Origin: DASPJR01 sp035628505
GTDB lineage: Bacteria > Planctomycetota > SZUA-567 > H5-PLA8
Direction of reading: 5' to 3'
Length of the DNA: 64,000 nt
Assembly: GCA_035628505.1 (NCBI GenBank)
Contig: DASPJR010000067.1
Span: 69,874 to 133,873, forward strand
A program made the translations under genes and the position numbers. Position 1 is the stretch's first letter. Every line of letters begins with the position of its first letter. Of this stretch, positions 32,695-39,838 are shown one piece after another. A model generated the notes under the pieces. That model saw only the letters and a program-made list of their open reading frames with translations. It was not told where the DNA came from and did no database searches.

Positions 32695-33546
32695 CTACAT
32701 TGACGACTGCTGCGCCGAACCCTTGCGGCGCCGGATAATCTGGTTGTTCGTTCGCGCCTTCGGCTTGCGCGTCTTGCCGCCCTTGGACAGCACGCCCGAG
32801 CGCGACTGCGGAATGTGGCCCTTGCTGCGGCCTGAACCGCCGCCCATCGGATGATCCACCGGATTCATCGCCGAGCCGCGGCCCTGCGGACGCTTGCCGA
32901 ACATGTGGCGGTTGCGGCCGGCTTTACCGACCGAGACGTTCTGGTGATCGAGATTGCCGATCTGTCCGACCGTCGCGCGGCACAATTCGGGAACGAAACG
33001 CACTTCGCCCGAGGGCAGCACGATCGTGGCTTTGCCGCCTTCGCGGGCCAGCAGGCGGGCTTCGCCGCCGGCTGCGCGCACCATCTTGCCGCCGGCGCCC
33101 GGCTGCAGTTCGATGCAGTGAATCTGCGTGGAGAGCGGCATGTTCTTGAGCGGCATCGCGTTTCCGACGTCCGGCTCAACACGCTCGCCCGAGACAACCG
33201 TCTGGCCGACTTTCAGGTTCAGCGGCGCGAGGATGTAGCGCTTCTCGCCGTCCTGGTAGTGCAGCAACGCAATAAACGCGGAGCGGATCGGATCGTATTC
33301 GATACCGGCGACCTTGGCCGGGATGCCGTCCTTGTCGCGCTTGTAGTCGATGATGCGGTAGAGCTTCGTGTAGCTGCTCTGCATCGCGCGGTTGGTGATG
33401 CGGCCGTTGGAATTGCGGCCGCCCGTGCGCGGCAGGCGCTCGATGAGCGTCTTTTCCGGCGTGCCCTTGGTCAGTTCCTTGCGGAAATCAATGACCGACG
33501 CATTGCGCCGTCCTGCGGTCATCGGTCTGTAGAATTTCAACGGCAT
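32695..33546 (-). CDS. rplB: 50S ribosomal protein uL2
   Basis: Essential for subunit joining and peptidyl transfer. It contains RNSNGRITNR, GIEYDPIRSAFIALL, AAGGEARLLAREGGKATIVLPSGEVR and the peptidyl-transferase-near GSAMNPVDHPMGGGSGRSKG. At 283 residues it has normal length. Its upstream neighbour is lepB instead of rplW, which is unusual. Confidence 0.97.
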   Translation of the reverse strand: MPLKFYRPMTAGRRNASVIDFRKELTKGTPEKTLIERLPRTGGRNSNGRITNRAMQSSYTKLYRIIDYKRDKDGIPAKVAGIEYDPIRSAFIALLHYQDGEKRYILAPLNLKVGQTVVSGERVEPDVGNAMPLKNMPLSTQIHCIELQPGAGGKMVRAAGGEARLLAREGGKATIVLPSGEVRFVPELCRATVGQIGNLDHQNVSVGKAGRNRHMFGKRPQGRGSAMNPVDHPMGGGSGRSKGHIPQSRSGVLSKGGKTRKPKARTNNQIIRRRKGSAQQSSM

Positions 33547-33556
33547 GGGTGTTACT

Positions 33557-33646
33557 CCAGTTTCTTAGTTTCTGGTTTCTGGTTTCTGGTTTCTGGTTCA
33601 CTGCGTCCTGGCTGTTAACCAGAACCCAGAAACTAGAAACCCGAAA
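33557..33646. repeat. GGTTTCTGG-family inverted repeat (lepB-rplB)
   Basis: Four tandem TTTCTGG words on the left (33571-33599) and GTTAACCAGAACCCAGAAAC plus TAGAAACCCGAAACC on the right. Confidence 0.85.
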
Positions 33647-33647
33647 C

Positions 33648-34388
33648 CTATTTCCGTCCGTACCAGGTCCAGTCTTTCCACGGCCAGAAGCGCAGCCTGA
33701 CCAGCCCCCGGATCTGCCTGCGGGCCACGAACCCGAGAGTCTCGCGGCCCATGAATGTCGTTTCGTCGATCCGGCTGTCCTTGCTGTCTTCCCGGTTGTC
33801 GCCCATCACGAAATACTGCCGGGGCGGCACGACGAACACCGATCTGTATGCCGGATCGCGCAGCCGGTTGGCGTACGTCGGTCCGAAACTGTCCTCGATC
33901 TTCTGGCCGTTAACGAACACAGCCCCGTCCTGAATCTCCACCGTCTCGCCGGGCAGCCCAATCACGCGCTTGATGTAGTCTTTGGGCACGCGCGGCGAAC
34001 TGCGCGAATCCATGGCTTCAAAGACCACAACGTCGTAGCGGCGAATGTCTCCCAGCCGGTACGTCAACTTGTCGATCAACAGCCGGTCGCCGTGGAAAAA
34101 GGTCTTTTCCATCGAGCGTCCGTCGACGATCGAGATCTGAAAGAGGAAGACGTAAATCAGCAGGGCCCAGATTCCAGCCCGCATCAATAACTCGACCCAC
34201 TCTTTCAGCGCCGACTGGGCATCTTCTTCGTCGTCCTGCCCTGCCCCGTCTGGCGTTTTCACTTCTTCGGGCGTTTCGGGCGGCTTCTCCGGCACAGCGA
34301 TCGTGCCAGCCCCCGTCTCTCCCGTACTGCCTTGCACCGCGAACTCGGGCGCCTTTACTTCAAGCTTCTCAGCAGGCCGGTCATCCAT
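33648..34388 (-). CDS. lepB: Signal peptidase I inside the S10 cluster
   Basis: Cleaves Sec and Tat signal peptides at the outer face of the membrane. The S26 catalytic dyad is visible: the Ser in VDGRSMEKTFFHGD and the Lys in YIKRVIGLPGE. Box E is GDNREDSKDSR. An acidic Pro/Glu-rich cytoplasmic stretch (about 70 residues) precedes a single membrane anchor, AGIWALLIYVFLFQI. The frame opens 17 codons earlier inside a repeat, so I prefer ATG 34388 (246 aa). It is inserted between rplW and rplB, which is not a standard place, and is flanked by repeat elements on both sides. Confidence 0.92.
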   Translation of the reverse strand: MDDRPAEKLEVKAPEFAVQGSTGETGAGTIAVPEKPPETPEEVKTPDGAGQDDEEDAQSALKEWVELLMRAGIWALLIYVFLFQISIVDGRSMEKTFFHGDRLLIDKLTYRLGDIRRYDVVVFEAMDSRSSPRVPKDYIKRVIGLPGETVEIQDGAVFVNGQKIEDSFGPTYANRLRDPAYRSVFVVPPRQYFVMGDNREDSKDSRIDETTFMGRETLGFVARRQIRGLVRLRFWPWKDWTWYGRK

Positions 34389-34433
34389 ACCGCCGAATCC
34401 CGCTTTAACGATGCCAAATGCAGACTGCCTTTC

Positions 34434-34454
34434 ATGCATTATGCATCATGCATT
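34434..34454. repeat. TGCATAATGCAT-family repeat (rplW-lepB)
   Basis: CATGCATTATGCATCATGCA, the same word family as at 25712 and 39744. Confidence 0.75.
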
Positions 34455-34459
34455 ACGTA

Positions 34460-34801
34460 CTAGATCAGCTCGATCTGCTTCGAACCCTTGGCCAGTCGGA
34501 TCACGGCCTTCTTCTTCATGCGCGTGAAGCCCGGCTTGCGGCCGCCGCCGCGGAACGCTTTCGCGCGCGGCTTGACGATCATGGTGTTGATCGTTTCGAC
34601 CTGCACGCCAAACGCGGCCTCAACGGCCTTCTTGATCTGCTGCTTGTTGGCTTTCACGTGAACTTCGAACGTGTAGCGCTTCTGGCTCGGATCTTCTTCG
34701 CCGCCGGCCGAGGCCATGTCATGGCTCTTTTCGGTCAGCACGGGGCGGCGGAGGACCGCGTAGGGATCTGAAAGATGCTGCGATGCGCGATTATGGCTCA
34801 T
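34460..34801 (-). CDS. rplW: 50S ribosomal protein uL23
   Basis: Exit-tunnel protein that docks trigger factor and SRP. DPYAVLRRPVLTEKSHDMA, YTFEVHVKANKQQIKKAVEAAFGVQVETINTMIVKPR (core KxxIKxAVExxFxVxVxxVNT) and the C-terminal KKAVIRLAKGSKQIELI identify it. At 113 residues it has a small GGEEDPS insertion. The ATG overlaps the rplD stop by four bases. Confidence 0.96.
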   Translation of the reverse strand: MSHNRASQHLSDPYAVLRRPVLTEKSHDMASAGGEEDPSQKRYTFEVHVKANKQQIKKAVEAAFGVQVETINTMIVKPRAKAFRGGGRKPGFTRMKKKAVIRLAKGSKQIELI

Positions 34802-35424
34802 GCCTTCACCACCTCTGCAAGGTGTTCCATTGTTTCTTTGGTCAGGAGAACGTTTTTGTGCTTGAGGACGTCGTAGGCGTTAAGATTTCGGGCGGGGATG
34901 ATGCGGCACTTCTCGATATTTCGGACCGACTTGACCAGCGCCGTGGCCGGCGTACGGACGGCGACCAGACAGGTGCCGGCGTCGAGGCCCAGGGCCTTAA
35001 GAGCCGTTGTGAAGCGCTTGGTTTTCGGGGTGTCGTAAGCGAGTGTGTCGATGACTTTGAGCTGCTTGTCGAGAATCTTCGAGAGAATCGCGGACTTCAA
35101 GGCTTCGCGGCGCATGCGCACCGGCATATCCTTGTGGTAGTCGCGCGGCTTGGGGCCGAAGGAGTTACCACCGCCGCGCCACAGGGGCGAGCGCTTCATA
35201 CCGGCGCGGGCGCGCCCAGTATGCTTCTGCTTCCAGGGCTTGGCGCCTGAACCGCTGCGCTGCGCCTTGGAGCGCGTGGCATGAGTTCCGACGCGAAGGT
35301 TGGCTTCAGCGCGGATCACAGCCTGGTGCAGCAGCTTGGTGCGGACCTTCTCGCCCAGCATCTTTTCGTCAAACGCGAGCGTGCCGACTTCCTTGCCCTG
35401 CTCGTTAAAAATCGGAATATTCAT
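34798..35424 (-). CDS. rplD: 50S ribosomal protein uL4, first gene of the operon
   Basis: Tunnel-constriction protein that in E. coli also represses the S10 operon. Starting at MNIPIFNEQGKEVGTLAFDE (GGGGAAAG upstream; 208 aa), it has the tunnel loop THATRSKAQRSGSGAKPWKQKHTGRARAG (G-x-K-P-W-x-Q-K-G/H-T-G-x-A-R) and the end VLLTKETMEHLAEVV. No rpsJ or rplC lies upstream, as would be normal; instead there is a structured leader and a putative promoter. Confidence 0.96.
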   Translation of the reverse strand: MNIPIFNEQGKEVGTLAFDEKMLGEKVRTKLLHQAVIRAEANLRVGTHATRSKAQRSGSGAKPWKQKHTGRARAGMKRSPLWRGGGNSFGPKPRDYHKDMPVRMRREALKSAILSKILDKQLKVIDTLAYDTPKTKRFTTALKALGLDAGTCLVAVRTPATALVKSVRNIEKCRIIPARNLNAYDVLKHKNVLLTKETMEHLAEVVKA

Positions 35425-35620
35425 TTTCTTTCCCCAAAACAAAAAAGCCGACGTCATCGAGACTTCTGGTTAAGGCGTCCGCGTTTTACGCGGTTTGTGC
35501 CTTTCCGAAGCACTCTATGACTTCGACCCTAAGGTCTTGCACTTGCCTCGGGCTTTGAACTTACGGGTGTCAATCCCGCTTTCAAGCCCTGGAGGTTTTA
35601 CTGCTACAACCCCGTAGGGA
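35425..35620 (-). promoter_or_regulatory. Structured 5' leader of the ribosomal operon (candidate cis-regulatory RNA)
   Basis: On the minus strand the ~195 bases before rplD can form four successive hairpins. (1) A long stem joins 35546-35559 with 35581-35595 (CCTC/GAGG, then GGGCTTTGAA against TTCAAGCCC with one bulge), continued inside by CGGG/CCCG. (2) GACC-CTAA-GGTC is at 35525-35536. (3) GTGC...GCAC is at 35497-35513. (4) A perfect CCGCGT-TTT-ACGCGG is at 35479-35493. A U-rich run (CTTTTTTGTTTT) precedes the rplD ribosome-binding site. No reading frame of note is present. The layout suits an r-protein autoregulatory leader such as that bound by L4, but I cannot match it to a known class. 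Confidence 0.6.
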
Positions 35621-35626
35621 CTGCCC

Positions 35627-35654
35627 AATCTACAGTCCCCGGTGCGTTCGTCAA
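35627..35654 (-). promoter_or_regulatory. Putative sigma70 promoter of the ribosomal superoperon
   Basis: Minus strand: TTGACG (-35; 35649-35654) and TAGATT (-10; 35627-35632) are 16 bases apart. The start point would be near 35620, giving a leader of about 195 nt. A 7-bp inverted repeat GGGACTG/CAGTCCC (35617-35639) overlaps the -10 and could be an operator. Confidence 0.5.
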
Positions 35655-35710
35655 GCCGGATTCAGTTATTTTTCGCGTTTCTTGACCCTTCAGGCACTTA
35701 TTTTAACGAC

Positions 35711-35845
35711 TTCAACGCAAAGACGCAGAGAACGCAGAGGCCGCAGAGGAAGGATGAAAGTGGATTCGTATCGGTGCGCCAGCCGGACAGGCGGTCCTCC
35801 CTCGCCTTGCGGGAGGGAGTTAGAGGGAGGGGTTGGCCATGAAAA
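35711..35845. repeat. CACAGAGG-type arm and GGGAGGG repeat upstream of the ribosomal operon
   Basis: AACGCAAAGACGCAGAGAAC continuing GCAGAGGCCGCAGAGG at 35715-35750, and CTCGCCTTGCGGGAGGGAGT near 35803. No gene is visible between 35655 and 35927. Confidence 0.6.
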
Positions 35846-35927
35846 AAGGTGTATGTACAAGGAAACTGAACAGAATTTAAAGTCTCAAAGGTTTATTTGA
35901 AAGCAGAGAAGGATTTCAACCGCCGCT

Positions 35928-36533
35928 TTACTGTGCTTCATTACTCGAATCTAACACGACAATCTTCAACGTCTGCTTTGTCGGACCTGACGCAAGAATC
36001 TCTTTATCCGGTAAAATCTCATCGAGATAGAAAGCTATGTTCCGCAACATTTCACAAGAGAGCTCATCGTGAAGATACTGCCATGCGAGTCGGACTGTTG
36101 CTTTGCTTACTTTGTTTGTTACCTCCTCGACACCGACGTTTCCTTTGACAATCTTTTTGCGTCCATCAATGATCAACAAACACGAGGTTTGCATTCCATC
36201 TAGACAGGCGAATCCGCGATCCTCAAAGTTGATCTCGGTTAACTTTTGGATGACTGCCCAGTACTGCGTAAAATCGGTAAATGTGATCGCCACGGAGCGT
36301 TCATGTATTTGCAACTTTCCTGATCCACCAGAGCCCCACAAACTCTCTTTTACAAAGCCGATTAAATGTACAGTGGACTCGCTTCCAGACGCATGGATTG
36401 TGATGCAAACTTCTGGGTGAAAGGAAGGAAGAAAAAGGATGCGCACAGCGTTGGCCGGCGGAAGATTGTCGAAACCGCCAATGCCAAGCGCGCCACAGAT
36501 GTTTTCAGCGGTATACTCGTCAGGCTGGGTCAT
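35928..36533 (-). CDS. Hypothetical protein, unknown function
   Basis: A 201-residue soluble protein with no signal peptide. It has an alternating strand-rich look (VRILFLPSFHPEVCITIHASG; TVHLIGFVKESLW; AVIQKLTEINFEDRGFACLDG) and a helical middle (TVRLAWQYLHDELSCEMLRNIAFYLDEIL). I do not recognise a family. The base composition (about 47-48% GC) is clearly lower than that of the surrounding 60% DNA, suggesting horizontal acquisition. It stands alone between the repeats upstream of the ribosomal operon and hutI. Confidence 0.6.
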   Translation of the reverse strand: MTQPDEYTAENICGALGIGGFDNLPPANAVRILFLPSFHPEVCITIHASGSESTVHLIGFVKESLWGSGGSGKLQIHERSVAITFTDFTQYWAVIQKLTEINFEDRGFACLDGMQTSCLLIIDGRKKIVKGNVGVEEVTNKVSKATVRLAWQYLHDELSCEMLRNIAFYLDEILPDKEILASGPTKQTLKIVVLDSSNEAQ

Positions 36534-36651
36534 CGTTGCCTCGCTAACTTAGCTGAGTGCCGCGCTCATACTTAACACCATCGTTTCTTGCCTAAGAAAT
36601 CGGCAATGGTGAGAATCGCCGCTTCAATGCCGTGCGCGTCGGCGGCCGATT

Positions 36652-37917
36652 TTACGGCCGTGTACTGCAAACCTGCCCACGCTTGATCACCGTCTGAACC
36701 GGATTGCCGCCGATGTGATAGCCCAGATGCAGGTAGCTGGGGCCCTTTAGAATAACGATGTCGGCCAGTTTGCCCGGCATCAGCGAACCGATCTCCTTCT
36801 CGCGCCGGATCGCCGCGGCGGCGTTGATGGTGATTCCAATCAACGCCTCCGCTGGACTCATCTTCATTTCGTACACGGCCAGCGCGAAAGCGAAGGGCAG
36901 CGATTCGCAGTAGCAGTTGGGATTGAAGTCGCTGCCAATTGCGACGGGAACTCCCGCGTCGATCCAGCGCCTGGCCTCAGCGTATTTCACACGCAGAACG
37001 AACGGCGTGCCGGGCAGAAAAACTGCGATGGTGCCCGCACGCTTCATGGCGGCGATACTGGCCTCGTCCGTGAAAAGCAGATGGTCTGCCGAGACAGCGC
37101 CGAGCTCCGCAGCCAGTTTCGCTCCGCCGAGCAGGCACATTTCATCGGCGTGAACTTTAACGCGCAGGTTCGCTTTCTTTCCGGCTTCGAGAACGCGGCG
37201 GCTCTGTTCAACAGAGAAGATGCCGCCCTCGCAGAAAACGTCGACGAATTCAGCCAGTTTCGCAAGCTTGGGCGTGGCTTTCACGGCCGCGTCGACCATC
37301 TGATCGGCCGTCATCGCCTGCGGCACCGCGTGAGCGAACATCAGCGTGGCGACGACGTCGACCGGATGTCGCCTGGGGCCGATGTTTGCGGCGCGGATGA
37401 CTTCGAGCATCTTTGCTTCGCTGCTCTCGTCGAGCCCGTAGCCGCTCTTGCATTCCATGGTTGTCGTGCCATACGAAAGCGCCGCACTCAGCCGCGCGCG
37501 AAAACCGCGCAGCAGTTCTGCCGGAGTGGCCTCGCGCACGTGCCGCACTGTTTTCAGAATGCCGCCGCCGGACTCCAGAATCTCGCGGTAGCTTCGTCCG
37601 GACAGCCGCTGCGCATATTCATCGCTGCGGTCACCGGCGAATACGGGATGCGCGTGGCAGTCGACCAGGCCGGGAATGACGGAGTGCCCGCCGGCATCGA
37701 TGACCCGCGCAGCCTTCGCGGCTTTGCGATTGCGCGCGAGCACCTCGTCGTTTGGGCCCACATCGACGATGTGCTCGCCTTCGCAGTAAATGGCGCCATC
37801 AGGAATGATTTCAAGCTGGCCCTGGGCCCGGCCGCTCCGCGCCTTGTCAGCACCTGCAACGGTGACCAGTTCGTGCGCATTGCGGATCAGCAGGCTGTGC
37901 GGTTTGGAGGTCTTCAT
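36652..37917 (-). CDS. hutI: Imidazolonepropionase
   Basis: Third enzyme of histidine degradation; hydrolyses 4-imidazolone-5-propanoate to N-formimino-glutamate. It is an amidohydrolase with metal ligands in VDCHAHPVFAGDR (H-x-H), KVHADEMC (His), SADHLL (His) and IGSDFNPNCYCES (Asp). The GKLADIVILKGPSYLHLGYHIGGNPV block closes the fold. The frame is open 13 codons earlier, but MKTSKPHSLLIRNAH (37917) fits homologues. No hutU, hutH or formiminotransferase gene is adjacent, so the rest of the pathway must be elsewhere. The C-terminus RGQVCSTRP is within a few residues of the family norm. Confidence 0.92.
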   Translation of the reverse strand: MKTSKPHSLLIRNAHELVTVAGADKARSGRAQGQLEIIPDGAIYCEGEHIVDVGPNDEVLARNRKAAKAARVIDAGGHSVIPGLVDCHAHPVFAGDRSDEYAQRLSGRSYREILESGGGILKTVRHVREATPAELLRGFRARLSAALSYGTTTMECKSGYGLDESSEAKMLEVIRAANIGPRRHPVDVVATLMFAHAVPQAMTADQMVDAAVKATPKLAKLAEFVDVFCEGGIFSVEQSRRVLEAGKKANLRVKVHADEMCLLGGAKLAAELGAVSADHLLFTDEASIAAMKRAGTIAVFLPGTPFVLRVKYAEARRWIDAGVPVAIGSDFNPNCYCESLPFAFALAVYEMKMSPAEALIGITINAAAAIRREKEIGSLMPGKLADIVILKGPSYLHLGYHIGGNPVQTVIKRGQVCSTRP

Positions 37918-37930
37918 CGTCCAAATACAT

Positions 37931-38126
37931 CTACCACAGAGGACACAGAAGGGCATAGCGTGAACCTGAACTAAAAAATCCGAATCTCGAAATTCGAAAT
38001 CCGAAACAATTCTTCAAATCCAAATATCGAATGCTCTAAACTGCCAGGCGCCACTTGGTTTTGAACGTTTAGGATTCGAATTTTGAATTTGTTTCGAATT
38101 TCGAATTTCGTGCTTCGAGTTTCGCC
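37931..38126. repeat. CACAGAGG arm plus TTCGAAATTCG-family inverted repeat
   Basis: CTACCACAGAGGACACAGAA is at 37930. Then TCTCGAAATTCGAAATCCG (about 37983) opposes GTTTCGAATTTCGAATTTCG (about 38090). The hutI-TrpD2 gap holds no gene. Confidence 0.7.
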
Positions 38127-38177
38127 ACACCCTGTGGTGAAAAATCATTAGTGCTGAATCTGTGCACCCCTTTTGCT

Positions 38178-39236
38178 ATGATGGCTGCCATGGACGAGCG
38201 GATCGAAAAGTTCAAGGAATTCATCGGCATCGTCGGCCGGGGCGAAAAGCGTGCTAAAGCGCTCTCCTTCGACGCGGCGCGCGAAGCGATGGGCATGATT
38301 CTCGACGGTGTAGCCGATCCCGAGCAGCGCGGCGCGTTTCTGCTCGCCTGCCGCATCCGGGGTGAGGACCCTGTTGAGATGGCCGGCTTCGTCGCGGCGA
38401 TGCAGGACCGCTTTACGCCACTGCGCTCGGAAGCCAGCAATCTGATCAGTATCGGACACCCGTACGACGGCCGGGAAGACACGTTTATCATGGGTGCCGG
38501 CGCGACACTCCTCGCGGCTGCTGCGGGCGCGAAAGTTGTCCTGCACAGCGCCGGACGCGTGCCAAGCAAGCATGCGCCCGGTGTCGCCGACGTGCTGCAG
38601 GCGCTGGGCCTGCCAGTCCATCTCGGGACGTCCGACGCCGGCGGGTTTCTCACCGCGCATGGATTCGTGCATGTCGATACGCGACAGTTCATGCCGAGCT
38701 GGAACGGCCAATTGGAGATCCGCGAGAAGATCGGCCTGCGTCTGCCCTTCTCCAGCGCCGAAAAGCTGCTCGATCCCTGCGGGTGCCGCAACGTCATGGC
38801 TGGCATCGCGCACGGGCCTTATCTAGCCAAGATGAGCGGCGCGCTGCAGCAGTTAAAAGTCAAACGCGGGTTGATCGTCCAGGGCCTTGAAGGCAGCTGT
38901 GATCTCTCACCGCAACACGCGACGCGCGCAGCCGAGATCAATGGCGAGGCCCTGACGGAAGTAACGATCGATCCCAAGTCGCTGGGCATCGAACCGATGC
39001 TGGAGGTTCGCGCGGTCGGCGCCGATCCGCAGGTCTGCGCGGCCCTGACACGCGATGCGTTCGAACTGAAAGCCGACGAGCGTTCGCGCGGAGCCGCTGA
39101 AGCGATCGCCTTGAATGCAGCCGTTATTCTCTGGAGTTCCGGCGTGAGCGCCGATGTCACGAGCGGCCTCGAGAAGGCACGCGCGACGCTGAAGTCCGGC
39201 GCCGCCGCGGAGATGCTCGCCGCGCTGAAGCATTAA
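38178..39236 (+). CDS. TrpD2/YbiB-type anthranilate phosphoribosyltransferase family protein
   Basis: About 352 residues with the helical N-terminal domain (ALSFDAAREAMGMILDGVADPEQRGAFLLACRIRGEDPVEMAGFVAAM) and an alpha/beta domain of the TrpD/nucleoside phosphorylase III fold. The PRPP site of true TrpD (GTGGD) is replaced by GHPYDGREDTFIMGAGATLLAAAAGAKVVLH, as in the TrpD2/YbiB group. That group does not make tryptophan, and its E. coli member binds nucleic acid. No trp genes are nearby. Three possible Met starts lie within 15 bases; I list the first that leaves a normal N-terminus. Confidence 0.75.
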   Translation: MMAAMDERIEKFKEFIGIVGRGEKRAKALSFDAAREAMGMILDGVADPEQRGAFLLACRIRGEDPVEMAGFVAAMQDRFTPLRSEASNLISIGHPYDGREDTFIMGAGATLLAAAAGAKVVLHSAGRVPSKHAPGVADVLQALGLPVHLGTSDAGGFLTAHGFVHVDTRQFMPSWNGQLEIREKIGLRLPFSSAEKLLDPCGCRNVMAGIAHGPYLAKMSGALQQLKVKRGLIVQGLEGSCDLSPQHATRAAEINGEALTEVTIDPKSLGIEPMLEVRAVGADPQVCAALTRDAFELKADERSRGAAEAIALNAAVILWSSGVSADVTSGLEKARATLKSGAAAEMLAALKH

Positions 39237-39244
39237 GAGCAGGG

Positions 39245-39341
39245 TATAGGATTGAGGGTTCAGGGTTCAGGCTGCACCGGAAACCATATTGAACCCTGGA
39301 CCCTGGACCCTAGACCCTAAACCCTGGACCCTGGACCCTGA
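39245..39341. repeat. CCCTGGACCCTGG-family inverted repeat
   Basis: GAGGGTTCAGGGTTCAGGCT on the left; GAACCCTGGACCCTGGACCC and TAGACCCTAAACCCTGGACC on the right. It spans almost the entire gap between two converging genes and could act as a bidirectional terminator hairpin. Confidence 0.75.
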
Positions 39342-39740
39342 TCACACCGGCGGCTGTGCCACTTTCTGCGCGCTGACCTTGCGCGAGCCCAGCAGTTCTC
39401 CGTCGGCCCAGAATTCAATCGCGTATACCCCGGGCGCGGCGAACTGGACCTGCTGGAGCTGAAAGACCAATTCGCCGACGCTGGTTGGGCCGCCGAATTC
39501 GATCTGCCCGGGCAATTCGAAAATCACCTGGTTGTTGTCCAGCGAGGTCATGCGCAGCTTGCAGGGCACGCGGCCGCGCCCTTCGGTGATGGCGATGTAC
39601 ACGCTCAGACTTGGATGCGTGCACGGAAAAGCACTCGCAAAAATGCCGTTAAAGGTGCCGATCAGCGAGAGCTTGTTGGTCTGGGCTTCACGGATGATGG
39701 TGTCGCAGAGTACGAGCGCGAGAAGAATAGGTTTAACCAT
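39342..39740 (-). CDS. Hypothetical protein (DUF6941-like)
   Basis: A 132-residue beta-rich protein from MVKPILLALVLCDTIIREAQ; the frame upstream of it runs through repeat sequence. It contains TNKLSLIGTFNGIFASAFPCTHPSLSVYIAITEG, followed by a strand-rich second half (FELPGQIEFGGPTSVGELVFQLQQVQFAAPGVYAIEFWADGE in pieces). This pattern matches small conserved proteins annotated as DUF6941, whose function is unknown. The first 12 residues are hydrophobic but are followed by charged residues, so I do not call a signal peptide. It probably shares an upstream region with the converging repeats. Confidence 0.6.
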   Translation of the reverse strand: MVKPILLALVLCDTIIREAQTNKLSLIGTFNGIFASAFPCTHPSLSVYIAITEGRGRVPCKLRMTSLDNNQVIFELPGQIEFGGPTSVGELVFQLQQVQFAAPGVYAIEFWADGELLGSRKVSAQKVAQPPV

Positions 39741-39743
39741 GGG

Positions 39744-39769
39744 GTGTAATGCATAATGCATAATGCATA
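39744..39769. repeat. TGCATAATGCAT-family repeat
   Basis: GTAATGCATAATGCATAATG continuing CATAAA; related words (ATGAATCATGAATCATGCAT) occur at 39812. Confidence 0.75.
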
Positions 39770-39808
39770 AAAAGAAAAGGACGGCTCGCGAAAAACCAGA
39801 AGCCGCCC
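39764..39808 (-). terminator. Intrinsic terminator after phosphofructokinase
   Basis: Minus strand: GGGCGGCT pairs with AGCCGTCC (39801-39808 and 39779-39786, one G-U) around a 14-base loop, followed by TTTTCTTTTT. It lies 30 bases after the stop codon. Confidence 0.6.
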
Positions 39809-39838
39809 TTGATGAATCATGAATCATGCATCAGCCGT

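Noticed and set aside
33571..33640. Tandem TTTCTGG words considered as a CRISPR or satellite array
   Set aside because: The units are 7-8 bases, degenerate and inverted around a loop, with no spacers of constant length and no cas genes.
35425..35640. Considered as tmRNA, RNase P RNA, SRP RNA or 6S RNA
   Set aside because: None of the conserved sequences of these RNAs (tag frame and CCA end, P4 motif, SRP tetraloop helix) is seen; a cis leader fits better.
36577..36700. An open minus-strand frame running past the hutI stop (VKSAADAHGIEAAILTIADF...) that looks protein-like
   Set aside because: It has no start of its own and overlaps the hutI end in another frame. It might be the remnant of a lost gene, but the evidence is only about 30 codons.
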